Source: Gnetum montanum (taxonomy: Eukaryota > Streptophyta > Gnetopsida > Gnetales > Gnetaceae). From it: a stretch of DNA of 64,000 nucleotides. Shown here one piece after another: positions 8,171 to 19,910 of the stretch; the stretch's first letter is position 1, and each line of letters begins with the position of its first letter. The DNA lies in contig MNCI01025392.1 of NCBI GenBank assembly GCA_015680685.1, positions 96,540-160,539 of the forward strand. The letters run 5' to 3'. The notes under the pieces were generated by a model. It was given only the letters and a program-made list of their open reading frames with translations, did no database searches and had not been told where the DNA came from. The position numbers and the translations under genes are program-made.

Positions 8171-10631
8171 TGTTGGAAACAATAGTGGTATTTTCTTCAA
8201 GTGATTTTTGGAACCAACAGTAGGTTGAGAGTTAACAGCCCTTGTGGCATTACGTTGCTATGACTAGGCAGGGAGTTCACCTTGCATCGCAGGAGCAGGT
8301 GGTAGTGGAGCTATTGGTGGAAGAGATGTGGCCAATTAAGAAGGATGATATGCTTGCAAAATATCACCTCTAGAAGAGGGAGTCCCATAATACTCACGAG
8401 CTTGGTAGTGATGTTGAGGAGTATCATGACTAATAGAGTCACGTGGAGAGATTGGGTGCTGCACATAATATCCATATGGGTTAGGTTGCCGGTAAGGATA
8501 CTATTGCCTTGGTGGTGGCATTCCCCATGATTATGGGTGCTGCCACTATTGATATTGCTTAATTGGTTGTGGTGGAGTTCCACTTGGATAATACATTAAG
8601 GGTTGGTGGAATTGTCTTGGGTTACCTTAGAGGTAAGGTAACCTTTGGGGTGTTTACCATTTGTTCAATCGTGCGTTGAGTGCATACACCCTAGACTTCT
8701 GTAGATGTGAGATTATAGGGCAACATCCCTTAGGATGGTAAAATTGACATATTTCACATCCACTATCATTGTTTGTTTCTGAATCTACAACCTCTTCAAT
8801 GATGGAAAATTTTCCCTTACCCTTGCTACGTGCATGTTCAGCTTCTCTTGTTTTTCTTTTCTCACTACCTTACTCTCTAGAATCCTCTACTAATTTAAGA
8901 ACAGTTTGAAATCTATTGTCTAGGAAATCCCACATTTGGTCTACCTTTGCTGATACTTCTGATGTCAACTTTTGGATAGGCAAAGTTTTCCTATTCACCA
9001 TCTTTTCGAGTGGTGACTCTTTTTCATCCTCACAAAATCTTACTCCCCTCTTCCAGAGAGAAGGATCTCTGTTATATTCTTCTACACTTTCTCTCTTCTG
9101 TAGCTCATCTTCTTCCTTAGTAACTTGCTCCAATAGTCATTGAATTTGATGGGACCTAAGCTTGGATAGTCTTCCTTGGGCATAAGTCCCAAGGGTTCTT
9201 CTTATTTCATGCCTAAGCCCATCTACGAGATGGTGCAGTTGATCCCTGTGCGAATAACCATGGCCAGGACAATGATGTAACAGTGCATAGTATTGGCCCA
9301 TGGCAGCATCCAAGGGTTTATGTCCTCCTTATTTCCATCCTTGGATTTGCTTTTGCAAGTTAGACACTCGGGAGTATGTTTGGTACTTGTCGTTGAATAG
9401 TTCTAACATAGTACTCCACCTACAAATGGATTTTGGTTCTAAGGACTGGTACCAGCTTTCTGCTTCTTTAACTAGTGTCCGTGGGAATAACTTAAGTTTT
9501 TGCCATTTGTTCTCTATGTTTTGTGAGGCACACAAATCATGGAATGCTTATAACTAATTCTAAGGATTAGCGTTGTATCCCCCTTCAAATTGTGGGATGT
9601 TGTTCATATCTAATCTCTTGATCCTACTATCTTTTTGGTGCCTTGTTGGAATTCTAATAGCCTTAATTATGTATAACATACTTCGAGTAGTGAGTATGGG
9701 TTCATCGTGATCATCTCATCCATGGCGTCTATGATGCCTATGTTGTTCCCTACTCTTTCTTCTTCTATGTTGTGATTCTCTAGAGTTCCCTCGTCCCCTT
9801 TCTTGGCTATTTCGTTTATGACTTCCACTTTGCCTACCTTTATTCCCATGGTATTTTTCTTTATGATTGCATTCAAATACTGAAGGAGAGGATGAAGGAG
9901 ATGATGAAGGTAAAGAAGAAGAAGAACTATCACCATGACGGTATTTGCTACCTTCTCTTCGGTGGTCTCGGTCTCGATCACAATTGCGANTACCTTCTCT
10001 TCGGTGGTCTCGGTCTCGATCACAATTGCGATGAGAATGTCCACCTTTATCATGTGTCTATGTCCCTTTTTTGGACCCTTTGTGCTCATGGATATCAGAA
10101 CCTAGGCTATGAATAGTGGAATTAAGGTTTTGATACACAACCCCTTGGCCAAAGTCAAGGGAAGGAACATTGTTGTGTGGGCGACTGCCTGAGGCAGGTT
10201 CATCACCCTCATTTTTGCTTAAGACATGTGGGACATCCTGGGACCACTTACCCTTCAAAGACTTATGATGTCTCTCCTGTTGCAAGTCCCTTTGACGTTG
10301 TGCCTCTATGGGAGGGTATTCTCTCTCAAGTCATGGTCTTGCATAACTTATTTTGCATGTAAGTGCTGCATGCCAATTTGTGTGAGAGCACAAAGAAGCA
10401 TGCTTGTGACTAATCAGAAGGTAACACTATGCTACCTTTTAAGTCTCACCAATGCAGTTGTTCATCTTGATGGAGGATAAAGGTGAAGTTTGGTATATAC
10501 TCATCGGGATGAATATATACCACTTGAAACTATTGAGGGGCTGGTGGATCAACGTCATGTGTATTATGCAGCCAATTGTTTCCTGTTTCAAACCTAGGCG
10601 GTGAAGTGCTTTCATATAAAGAAGGAGACAT
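8171..10631 (-). pseudogene. Gag of element B (broken)
   Basis: Gag forms the particle that packages the RNA. The start is ATG at 10631, by comparison with H. The N-terminal part has the HPDEYIPNFTFILHQDEQ stretch also seen in H and F. A charged Ser/Arg-rich linker covers about 9680-10090, and the Retrotrans_gag core (WQKLKLFPRTLV...SWYQSLEP) lies at 9329-9650. A coiled segment is at 8870-9133 and a CCHC-like knuckle (CEICQFYHPKGCC) at 8720-8758. The C-terminus is rich in Gln, His and Pro. It has many stops, plus one assembly artefact at 9990. Confidence 0.8.
9949..10031. other. Single N between 41-bp direct duplications
   Basis: Bases 9949-9989 and 9991-10031 are identical and separated by one N at 9990. 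This is most simply two overlapping contig ends left unmerged. The period (42) is a multiple of three, so the Gag frame is unaffected apart from 14 extra codons. Confidence 0.85.
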
Positions 10632-10743
10632 ACTTGTCTGTTCAGTGTGCAATATATTATTTTCATTTTCTCAACCAATCCTAAGGGTTCATTTCAACAA
10701 TGTGAATGATTTCCTAGGTTCTAATTAGCGCACAAACAACTAA

Positions 10744-10762
10744 GTCCCCAGCAACAATGCCA
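10744..10762 (-). other. Primer-binding site of element B (tRNA-Asp type)
   Basis: On the minus strand TGGCATTGTTGCTGGGGAC lies one base inside the LTR. It is a decayed match to TGGCGCCGTTGCCGGGGAT, the complement of the plant tRNA-Asp 3' end as I know it. E (35437), F (37798), I (39911) and H (60738) have the same site, E being the closest match. Confidence 0.75.
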
Positions 10763-10763
10763 A

Positions 10764-11368
10764 TGATGAGTGGCAAGGTATCCCTACACTCAACCATATG
10801 AATACAAGCATACATGCATGATCCAGTCAAATTCCAAGGACTAAGTGCCTATGCACCTTGTGGAACAAGAATGGGTTGATCAATCGTTGTCTTCCTAAGC
10901 TTACTTGTATGTCACGATTGTATTGTTAAGTAAACTTAAGGCATATGATTTTTATATCTTTTATGTTTTTATGTCTTGTGCTAATAAGGGAGGAGAGAGA
11001 TAACTAAGCGACTAATTTAACTTAACTTCTTATTAACTAAGTTCTAACAAATCCTAACACTAGCATCCATTCCCACTTGTTGTACATATCCTGAACTAAT
11101 GCAACGCTACTAGGATTACCAAACGCTAATCGTTACTAGGTTACCAAGCATTACCAATGCTCAAAGCGGTCGTACTGAGTATATTTACTTAAGAAAGTGT
11201 AGGGTGAGAGAAGACATTAATTAACTAGGAAATAATTTAATAACATCAATTAACACTAATTAATCTATTCTGGATGTTGCAAGGTTTATCATAAAGTTCA
11301 TCTTTATTGCCATATACAAGGTGTGCTCAAGTACACAATGCTCGAATAAATATTCATTCACTTTATGA
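10764..11368 (-). repeat. 5' LTR of element B, truncated
   Basis: This starts TGATGAGTGGCAAGG and matches family LTRs up to CACTTTATGA at 11368, where similarity to B's left LTR (2188-2198) ends abruptly. About 230 bp with U3 and the TATA box are missing. The overlap with the left LTR fragment (11196-11368 against 2025-2197) assigns both to one element. Confidence 0.8.
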
Positions 11369-12577
11369 TATCGAATGCGGCTCGTCAACTTGTTTATTAA
11401 TATATATGGGATATATGGTATGATGTGGACTTGTGGAATATGATATGTAATGTTGATGAGATTGGTATGATAGGAATATTCTATTTTTATGGCCTATTGG
11501 TATGCGAGTGTTTTTGGAGGTTCCAATCCCTCGGGGTGGTAATTAAATATTATATAAATATTAGTTTATTAATCAAACTTTAAACACACATAACTTTGCT
11601 TCCAAGAGTTCGATTTAGGTAAAATTAGTATCGTTGGAGTCGTTTTGAGAAGTACTTTCTAATCATGGGATTAGTTTTCTCTTTAGGCATATATCAGTTT
11701 GAAGGTTATTCCAGTGGTCATTTGTATGGAAGTACATGTCCTTTAAGGAATATGGTGTTGTTTTTTCATATCAAGGTCTTCATGTTGTTCTGTTGCATCA
11801 TGGTATTATTTTCATGGAATGACTGTAACTGTTAGGGGTGGATATGTGTGGTTATGTTGCTTGGGTGTGTTATGCTTATGACCTATGTTGGCTAAAGCTA
11901 GATGGACTATGTATATGTTTTTGCGATGACACTTGTGATAGTTGTTGGTGGGTGGTGCTAGCATGAGGGTATGGACTGGTTGGTGATGGGGCACCTTGAA
12001 GGTAGTATGGATTGACCCCCACCGTGATGCATCGGTGAGGCTCCTATCTCGAGCCTCATTCTAAGAGTGGGAGAGTGTAGGTATCTTCATCCCTACAGCT
12101 AGTCCGTGGCATAGGTGTGTTCGTTCCCATTGCTAGTCCTCTAGAAGGCTAGTGGTTGCGAGTCACAGGTTGATGAACCCTAGCACTAGTTGGATAAATA
12201 AAAGACTAATAAAAGACTTGTAGGTAATGGCTATTATGAGTACTCATGACAATGTTTCACATGCTACACTAAGCACAAATATGCTAGCAACCATGTGAGC
12301 TATGTATGTGATAGTATTAGTTTGTGAATAATATTGTTGAGAATAAGTGTTCTATTTGGATTATGATTGTGTGGATCATGGACTATTTATGGTATATCGT
12401 GGGTATGATGACATGGGCATGATAGATGATGTCGGATCATGGCTTTGTTTGTGCTTATATGATAGCATGTTAGCTTTATGGATGATATGGTGTGTGTTGT
12501 TTTGAGCATGCATAAGACTAATAGTGATTGTAGGTTACCTTGTACCCCACTCCTCTTCTCTAGTGTAGCACTTGTTG
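11369..12577. other. Unclassified 1.2-kb segment, possibly part of another retroelement
   Basis: This shows no similarity to the neighbouring elements and no coding potential beyond short ORFs. A stretch about 'cataactttgcttccaag' (near 11588) resembles text often seen in gypsy LTRs, and a hairpin (TGAGGCTC/GAGCCTCA) lies at 12036-12058. It replaces the U3 end of B's LTR on one side and the 3' end of element F on the other. A fragment of a different gypsy LTR is possible, but I cannot support a family. Confidence 0.35.
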
Positions 12578-12723
12578 ACCATGACAAAAATGGAGTCCCT
12601 AGGTGTATGGATCAACACATTACAAAAATGGTGGTGTTTAGGATACAAAATTGAACACCATGATACAACTCTTCAAAAATTGTACAACACGTTCTTTGAT
12701 GATGTGAAGCTTGTTGAAGAAGA

Positions 12724-15537
12724 TCAAATGGTCCTAGGTGATGGTGGTTCTTGAGGCTCCAAGGCACTTTCACTAGCTTCATGCAATAGTGATGGTTGAG
12801 GTGGCTGTTGTTGTCCTGTTGCTACTGCAGCTTTAGATGGGAGGTAGAAAGCATCCAACAATGCTTTCATTTTCTCCTTCTTACTCCTGGGATCATGCAC
12901 CATCCACGCAGCTTCCTCAATGTGGGTTCTAATGGGCACATCCTAAGGACATGGGATTGTTGAAAATAACTCCTTGACATTGACAAACTAGGCAGAAAAT
13001 TGTTTGCATTTAATGTTAAATGCTCACATTGTGTTTTTCAACTCCTAGTAGTCATTCATCTATCTGGCTAGGTCCTCGGTGATGGATTTTTGATCTATGA
13101 ATCACCCTTTGAGGACTTCAAGTTCAGCATTAGCAGTCTCACGCTTTTGCTTGGTGTCCTTGTGGTGTTTGAACTCGTCCTCGTATAGTAGATATGAACT
13201 AGCCACCTACTTCTCCAATTCTAACTATGGCCATTCGGCTCTCAACATTGCTAGGTTTACGTAACGAAGATTAACCAACTCCATATACTCTGTCATCTCT
13301 TTGATTTGCAACTCCTTCAGGTAGATCTCCACTTTGTTGTAGGGATCAATCCCATCAAGGATGGGCTGCCACATCTCTCTTCCTTGCTAAAGTTGTTGGA
13401 GGGCTTCATTTACTTTAGCCTTTGCCATTTGGATTTCTTTTTCATTAATTTCCTTTTGCAAGCCAACTTGGTTCCTGCAGTGATTTTTCACCCTCTCAAA
13501 CTTTAGAGCTTCATTCTTCTAGGCAGACATTTCGATGGGCAGACTTTTGGTACAAGGTGTGTACCTCCTCCATTAATAGATTTTGGTTCTCTACGGCCAA
13601 TTTTCTTAGTTCATTATTGACTTTGGAAAGCTACTCTTGCTATTGATGAAATGAATTCTTGCATTTGATTTCTTTGAGCATCGACATTTCACAGGTGATG
13701 ATTTTGTGTGGTCAATGCTTCATTTTCTTGATGCATCTAATTCAAGTCCTTTTTAATTGAATACATTTCAGCTTTTTCCATGGACTATTTGAAGATGGCC
13801 ATTACTGCTTCCTCCTCAGCCTTTTGAAATCATTCTTGAAGCTGTTTGATAGGTTCATCTCTTATCGTTGCCCGACTGAGGATTGTTTACTCTGCAAGTT
13901 GGACACAAAGTTTAGCAATCTCCGTAGCCAAGCATTGATTTTTCTCTTGGGTAATTTTTAGTTGCCCCTCAAAAATGATGCATCTACCCCTTGCATTTAG
14001 TAGCTTTGACTCAGTTGCAGTGATGTTCTTTGGAAGATCAAAGATATTCAGAGTTGGTTTCCTAGTTCCTACTAGTCATTCTAGTAATTGTTCATGTTGG
14101 GCTATGTTCAATTTCTTACTAACTGTGCCTATGGATGTCTACACATCTTGGAGTGTAGATATATCTGGTACAGATGCTGCCAATGCATTCAATGCTTTAG
14201 CTACATGATCAACCATCACTTTTGTCACTATTTCCTACCCTTGGTACTGCATCACCAAGATAATTTCCTCTTCACCTTCCTCCAACCTCACCAAGAAAGT
14301 GGCGGCATTCCCAAATATTTCTAAGAATAGATGATGTGTTGCTAATGACACCGTCACCTCTTGAACACTAAGATCCAACCTTGAAGGCAACTACGTTCTT
14401 TGGGTAGGGAAAATGGAACCAGCCCTCTCCATATGGCTAATTGTTTGGGCCACCTCATTAAGGTGACTCATTGCTGGCCAATACAGAGATGGATCCGCCC
14501 CAGTTGTTCCTACTTACTGCTCTTGTTTTCTCAAGAGCCACTCTCAAATTTGTTGTAGACACTCAAGAACTACATGGGCCTCTTGTGTTGTCTCCTGAGT
14601 GGGTGGTGGCAATGACAACTCCTCTTCTTAAATGGTTGCTAGCATTTTATCTTTCATGACTTTTGCCCATGAGGCCAAGGGAGCATGCCTAAGAGTGTCA
14701 TTTGAATAGCAAACAATAACTTCCCTCTTACAAAGTTTTCTTATAAGGCATGGAAAGGGTAGGGTCCTCCTTATACATTTGTTTTCCTTGAAGTGTTTCT
14801 CAATTTCCAAATAAATTAACTATGGAAGGTTAATGGAAAATTTCTTGCTTAGAGTGGCACATGCACAAGTGAAGAAGGTAGTCACCTTACTTGGCCTCAC
14901 TGGTGGATTTGGGTGATAGGCCACAATGTTGAAATAAATTCACTCTACTGGTGTGAGCACGCCATACTCCTTACGGTTCACCCTGTAGCATTGCTGGGTC
15001 CACTCCCTTTTTGCCTTAGGATCGTCTTTTGTTAATATCTCTGCCATCTGTGTTCCAATGTCTGGCAATCCTAGTGCCTGTGCGATGGCCTCCATTGAGT
15101 AGGACACTTGAACATCCTTGATTTTTATAATGGACCCTAGCCTTTGGCTATTCCAGTAGAGATAGGTCTCTCCCATGTACCATTCTCCACTAGTTGTGAT
15201 GATTGACCACATGGGAGAGGTTTGCAATTGTGTTTTAACATCCTTTGGAGATTTTTCTAAAAATGGTCTAAAGTATATCTCTTGAAGAACTCAGGACTTG
15301 ATGATGTTTCGGCATAGGTCTAGGCACTTCTCCTCATTGAGATTGTTCTGTACGCACTTCTTCTTTTGGAATCTGTTGAACATATTCCACTTCAGGCTCC
15401 TCCTGAAGAGGTCTTGTTGCATGGATCACCTCTTACTGTTCTTGGCCTTATTATTGCTAGTCCCTTCTAGCTTTGGCTCGTTTCTCCCATGGTTGTAAGG
15501 GTTTTCCTTCCTGTGGATGCTTTTGTTTAGGTGCCAT
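12724..15537 (-). pseudogene. ORF3 of element F: plant-transposon-like domain plus coiled coil (broken)
   Basis: A 2.8-kb ORF (about 938 codons) starts at ATG 15537 after a GATTATAG acceptor-like site. A basic, polar N-terminus comes first. From about residue 90 comes a conserved region with SGEWYMGETY, then IKDVQVSYSMEAIAQALGLP (about 15110), then a TLPFPCLIRKLC block (about 14780). This resembles the 'putative plant transposon protein' domain as I know it. The rest (about 12940-14600) is Glu/Gln/Lys-rich and looks like a long coiled coil. Several frameshifts and stops are present. Function is unknown; by position it parallels the env-like gene of Athila elements. Related copies lie in E, I and H. 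Confidence 0.72.
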
Positions 15538-15546
15538 CTATAATCA
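15538..15546. other. Deletion junction between ORF3 and integrase in F
   Basis: The sequence runs from the ORF3 acceptor site straight into integrase at the first catalytic motif (WGID). Both parent sequences, read from H at 52376 and 55396, share AATCA-like bases here, so the joint has short microhomology. H has about 3.0 kb between these points, including most of integrase and the spacer. Confidence 0.7.
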
Positions 15547-15890
15547 ATTCCCCATAGGTCGAAAGGTTCTAGTTTTTAAATCCACTATTGAGGACCTTCC
15601 ATATGAGCAGTCATCCCCCCGTCACATTAACAATGTTCACAAGACTTGACAAACTAGTGGGCATCTCTAAAGATTGTGGGCTAATAGTATCCTGCCATCA
15701 GGATTTTTATGGCTGGGCATCTCCTCACATAGTGGCCTCCACATGGTCCTTTGTAAGCATCTTGGAGAACACATAGTTGATCTTCGTCAAGGACACACCA
15801 ATGGATTAGGCCATTAGCACATACCTTGTAAAGGTGTCCATTGATTTTCATGAAGTATTTGGCTCAATGAAGAAATTGTTGCTTTTTCCT
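15541..15890 (-). pseudogene. Integrase N-terminal fragment of F
   Basis: Only the zinc-binding part and the approach to the core remain. The Cys pair (SCEHC near 15635-15650) has the usual C-x2-C spacing, unlike B and H. The domain stops at WGID, the first catalytic Asp, because of the deletion joint. No second Asp or Glu remains, so no integrase activity is possible. Confidence 0.75.
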
Positions 15891-17190
15891 AAAATCCAAG
15901 TCTTGTGGCATCTCTTAAGTGAGAAGATGTGTGAGGATGCCATTATACCATATTACTTTTTCAAGCATTTGTTCATTTATTGCTCAAGTAAAGAGAAGTT
16001 CGTTTGGAAATTGATTAGTGAGTGGCCTCTCCTCCTCTTTATTATCCCATCTTAAGTGAGAAAGATGGTCAGTGACAACATTCTCAGTCCCTTTTCAATC
16101 TACCATAGTAAGATCGAATTCCTGCAAGATCATAAGCCATCGTATAACATGAGGGCTCATCATTGGCTTATTCGTAAGGAAGTGAATTGCACTGTGGTTC
16201 ATATGCACGAATATTTTGTAACCTAGCACACAATGTCTAAAATTTTCTAGCACATACACCACTGCCATTAATTCTTTTTCCATGGTGGTGTAATTTATTG
16301 TGCCCCCACAATGCTTTGACTTGTGTAGTGGATATAATATGGACATTTTTGATCATCCATCTGCATGAGTACTACTCCCAAAGCATAGAGCTCTACCAAC
16401 AGCTTTGCAATCTTAGAGAAATTCTCAATAAAGCACCAGAAGTAACTAGTGTGTCCAAGGAATGATCGAACATCTTTAACGATCTCTAGTTGCTATATTA
16501 TTCCTTGGATGACCCTTATTTTCTCTGGGTCTACCTCAATCCCTTTCTATAAAATTTGATGTCCTAGCACAATGCCTTCTTGGACCATGAGATGGCTCTT
16601 TTTCCAATTGAGCCGTAGGTTTATCTTAACACATCTCTTTAGTACTTGCTCAAGTCAGTTTAAGGCTTTCTCAAAGGTAGCTTCATAGGTGGACAAGTCA
16701 TCCATGAAGACTTCAACACCACTACCAATTTTTTGTTAAAAGATATTGAGGACCAACAGTTAAAATGTTGCAGGGGCATTGCATAGGCCAAATGGCATCT
16801 TACAGTATGCAAAAGTCCCCCAGGGACTCATGAATGTTGTCTTGGCTTGGTCTTCTGGTGCAATTTGGATTTGGTTATAGCCACTATAACAATCCAAGAA
16901 ACTATAATAACAATGCTCCGATATGGTGTCTAATACTTGATCTAGAAATGGCAAAGGAAAATGATCCATAAATGTTGCCATATTTAACAGCCTAAAGTCA
17001 ATGTAAACCTGTCATTTACCACTTCTTTAGTACAATTACAAGTGGGCTAACCCACTCACTATCTGATATTGGATAGATAAACCTTGCCTTAAGGAGTTGC
17101 TCTATTTCCTCCTTAATTATTTACTTCAATTTGTGGTTTAGCTACCTCTACAGCTACCTTCTAGTCTTCATGGCTAGGTCAGTATAGATG
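15891..17190 (-). pseudogene. Reverse transcriptase-RNase H of F (broken)
   Basis: RNase H is at 16095-16400, with ALENFRHC-like, HMNHSAIHFL (the Asp of HTDHSA is Asn) and LQEFDLTMVD blocks. RT has YYSFLDCYSGYNQIQIAPEDQAKTTF at 16840-16920 and FMDDLS at about 16700, so the catalytic Asp pair is kept. Wording is close to B and H, making F a family member. Frameshifts and stops break it into pieces. Confidence 0.85.
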
Positions 17191-17559
17191 CGGTGCTGGC
17201 ATATGCTTGGATCAATTCCTGTTAGCTCTGGATATGATCAAGTGAAGGTTGTTGATCATTTATTTACCACTTTCAATAAATTTTTTTTTAAACAGCAAGT
17301 TTGGAATTAATGATGATTGGTTTACCATTCTTTAAAAATGTATACTCCATTCTGATTGGTAAACTTTTTGGTTCTAAGGGCTCTTACTTGAAATGATCAA
17401 GGATCTCTAACTCTCCCCAACAGTTATCATCATCTTCATTAGAGAGCTGGAAATGGACTTCAATTTTTTCCATGCCTTCTTCATATGCACAAGTTAAGCT
17501 CTCAATTGGCCCCATGCATATTATGTTGCTATCTGAATCAGCTATCAACCACTGGGTAC

Positions 17560-18140
17560 CCTCCTATTTTGTGGTTGCTATGTACAAACATCGTTGAATA
17601 TTAATTTCTTATGCACACTGATTATAAGTCTTAATGTATGTGCTTTTGATTAATCAAATATTTTCCATACAGTTGCACCCATTGTTACTGTACGCAATGC
17701 ATGGAATACACTTCTTTTTAATTTTTCCTATCTCATTCTCCTTAGATATTTTGAGAGATAGGTTCCTTATACCCATTCGTGCATTGATTGTGCTTAACCA
17801 AGCCCTTCCCATGATGATGGGGAAGTCACTTTTGCAGTTATCCACCTTGATTACTACAAAATCAGTAGGGTAGGACCACCCATAGACTATGGTTACAATG
17901 TTCTCTACTGATTCCAAAGGGATTGTAATCGAATGATCTACTAATTATAAATGGATGTTGCTCTTCTTAAGAGGTGGTAGGTTCTAGGCTTTGTACATAT
18001 CATAGGAGATGAGGTTAACTCCGGAACTAGAGTCAAGAAGAGCCTTGCATGGCTCTTGTCTAGCAATCTGTAGAAAGATGAGTGGGCTTCCTGGATTAGA
18101 TCTTTTTATAGGAAGGTTGCTAGCCTTGATCTAGTCAGAA
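17560..18140 (-). pseudogene. Aspartic protease of F (broken)
   Basis: The active-site loop near 18010-18050 reads LLDSSSGVNLIS, with Ser instead of Gly after D-S. The C-terminal block DFPIIMGRAWLSTINARMG lies at about 17770-17830. The order gag-protease-RT is as in H. Confidence 0.78.
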
Positions 18141-18504
18141 ATAACATGAGTTAGCATTACTGTGTGGATCCTAGGTGGCACTTGGTTTGAAGGATGCTCA
18201 AAGGTATTTGATGCAGATGATGAGGGTAATGGAGATATAGGACGATCAGCCAGAGTAGATTGTGAGGGCTAGAGAGGATTGTTGGGCCAAAAGAAAGGTT
18301 GTTTTCTTGATCGATTATCCAGACCACCTAGTTGAAAAACTAGTTGTGAGTGTACCCTTGTAGCATTTTGTTGCTATGGCTATGTAGGAATTTCACCCTA
18401 CATGGATGGAGAAGGAGGTAACTGAGTTGAAGGTGGAGGTATAGGTGCAGAGGGATGTGGAAGATGATAAGGATACTTATATGGGGTTTTCCCTTGAGTA
18501 GATG
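18141..18504 (-). pseudogene. Gag C-terminal part of F, cut by insertion of G
   Basis: This is the Gln/Pro/His-rich end of Gag, matching 58170-58510 in H. The reading is interrupted at AGATG (18500-18504), the target duplication of element G, and resumes at 26901 with the next gag bases. Confidence 0.78.
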
Positions 18505-19410
18505 TGTTGAGGTCAACCTCGCCATGCTAAACATGGGGCTGTTATCAACAACTATAAGAAGGAATTTATTATCTCCCTTCCCCTGTAATTGCCTCACCTT
18601 CCGACTATTACGCTTCCTACTTGAAACCTGCACATCAAACTCCTAGTGAAAGCAAAACCACCCCACAAGAAAACAAAGAATGCCAAACATTTTATTAACA
18701 TGCACTACCCCAAAAAGAACTGAAACACAAACAATTAACTAGATACCCTACTAATCACAAGTTTAAGAACAAGAAAATAAAATAAGACAAAAAAAATAAC
18801 ATATTAGGATCAACGTGGGCCTTGTAAAATGGATACACATGCCAACATGATGATGTACAGTGCTTGGCTAGTCAACCATGCACCACGCAGGAAGAAACTA
18901 GAGTCATATCACCAAAAACTACCCTCCTGAAATAGCAGAATTACCACCGATGATGTTCCCCTGTCGTTTATCCAGCCTCGCTATTCTCTTGAATGAAACA
19001 AGCCAACAGAGAGCCCACTGTGGTAGGATTAGCCTTCATATGCACTTACCCATCCACCACTTCCATGTGCACAACCCATGTTTAGTGAGAGAGAAATCAA
19101 TATGAGGAACATCTGTGTAGCAGAAGTCAACAAAATCAAAGGGAAATAATGTAGATGGCTAGGATTCCACGTAGCAGTCTCGCAGCAGCTTCATCAACAT
19201 CTTGATTCGTAGGGACAACTTTGTTTTTTATGTTGACTAAATCCACCACTGAAACGATAAGTAAGAACACATGAAGAGCAATGTCATTTAGGTAGCCTTT
19301 ATGGCCTAGCAATACCAGTTTCACTACCTTGGCCATCCCACTGGTAGTGGGTCGCCAATCTCAACACTCTACCACCCTCTTTAGCCACCTCCATTATGGA
19401 ATGAACAACA

Positions 19411-19432
19411 GAGAGAGAGTGAGAGAGAGAGC
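19411..19432 (+). repeat. GA microsatellite in LTR of G
   Basis: A short (GA)n tract interrupted once by GT. It is inside the U3 part of the 5' LTR and has no counterpart in the truncated 3' LTR. Confidence 0.8.
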
Positions 19433-19902
19433 AAACGACATAAATTTGCCAGCAGGCATAGGATATTCCCACAACTAGTTGAAAAACTTCCTATGCAGCA
19501 TGTAGAAGGACTCGAGTGGTTGAGCACAGGTGTTTGCTATTTTCAAGAGTAATGGCTCTGCTACTGATAACAAGGATTAGTGGAACCATGTATGAATGGA
19601 TCCCACTAATTGTAATAACATCTATGCTTTCTATGAAGCCTTCTCATCTTGCAATACAGTTAAGATCAAAACCTAAACCTACCTCGTTGTCCACCATCCC
19701 AATTACTAGCACACTTGGAACGTGCATAGATAATCCTTTAGTAGCATAAAAAAACATCATTATCCCTGCAACAACTGTTTCCCAAGTTTACTCTCACATA
19801 GTTGTCAAAGATGATGTGGGGTGGTGGTGGCAATTTCCCTATGCAGTGTTTCGCATGGCAACGGTTGATGGTGGTTGATGGGTTTCTTCTCTTGCAGGCT
19901 AC

Positions 19903-19910
19903 TATAAATA
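19903..19910 (+). promoter_or_regulatory. TATA box of G 5' LTR
   Basis: TATAAATA followed by GAGGGCC is a good plant core promoter. It places the RNA start near 19935 and divides the LTR into about 1.43 kb of U3 and 1.13 kb of R-U5. The 3' LTR remnant begins at the equivalent of about 20083, so it lacks this promoter. Confidence 0.65.

Larger units (their letters stand above)
2025..11368 (-). mobile_element. Element B: gag-pol TGATGAG-family (Athila-like) element
   Basis: A minus-strand gypsy element reads 5' to 3' from right to left: LTR fragment (10764-11368), primer site, gag, protease, RT, RNase H, integrase, spacer, a short 3' ORF, polypurine tract and LTR fragment (2025-2422). All coding parts have frameshifts and stops. 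It has no ORF3; a 62-aa ORF takes its place. The left LTR is interrupted by element A. The right LTR stops at 11368, where an unrelated sequence begins, so no target duplication can be read. RT motifs and primer site suggest an Athila-like lineage. Confidence 0.88.

Noticed and set aside
9949-10031. Genuine tandem repeat in Gag
   Set aside because: Identical copies split by a single N are better explained by unmerged contig ends.
12572-12754. Short plus-strand ORF near the end of ORF3 in F
   Set aside because: It overlaps the non-coding 3' region that aligns to H at 49384-49520.
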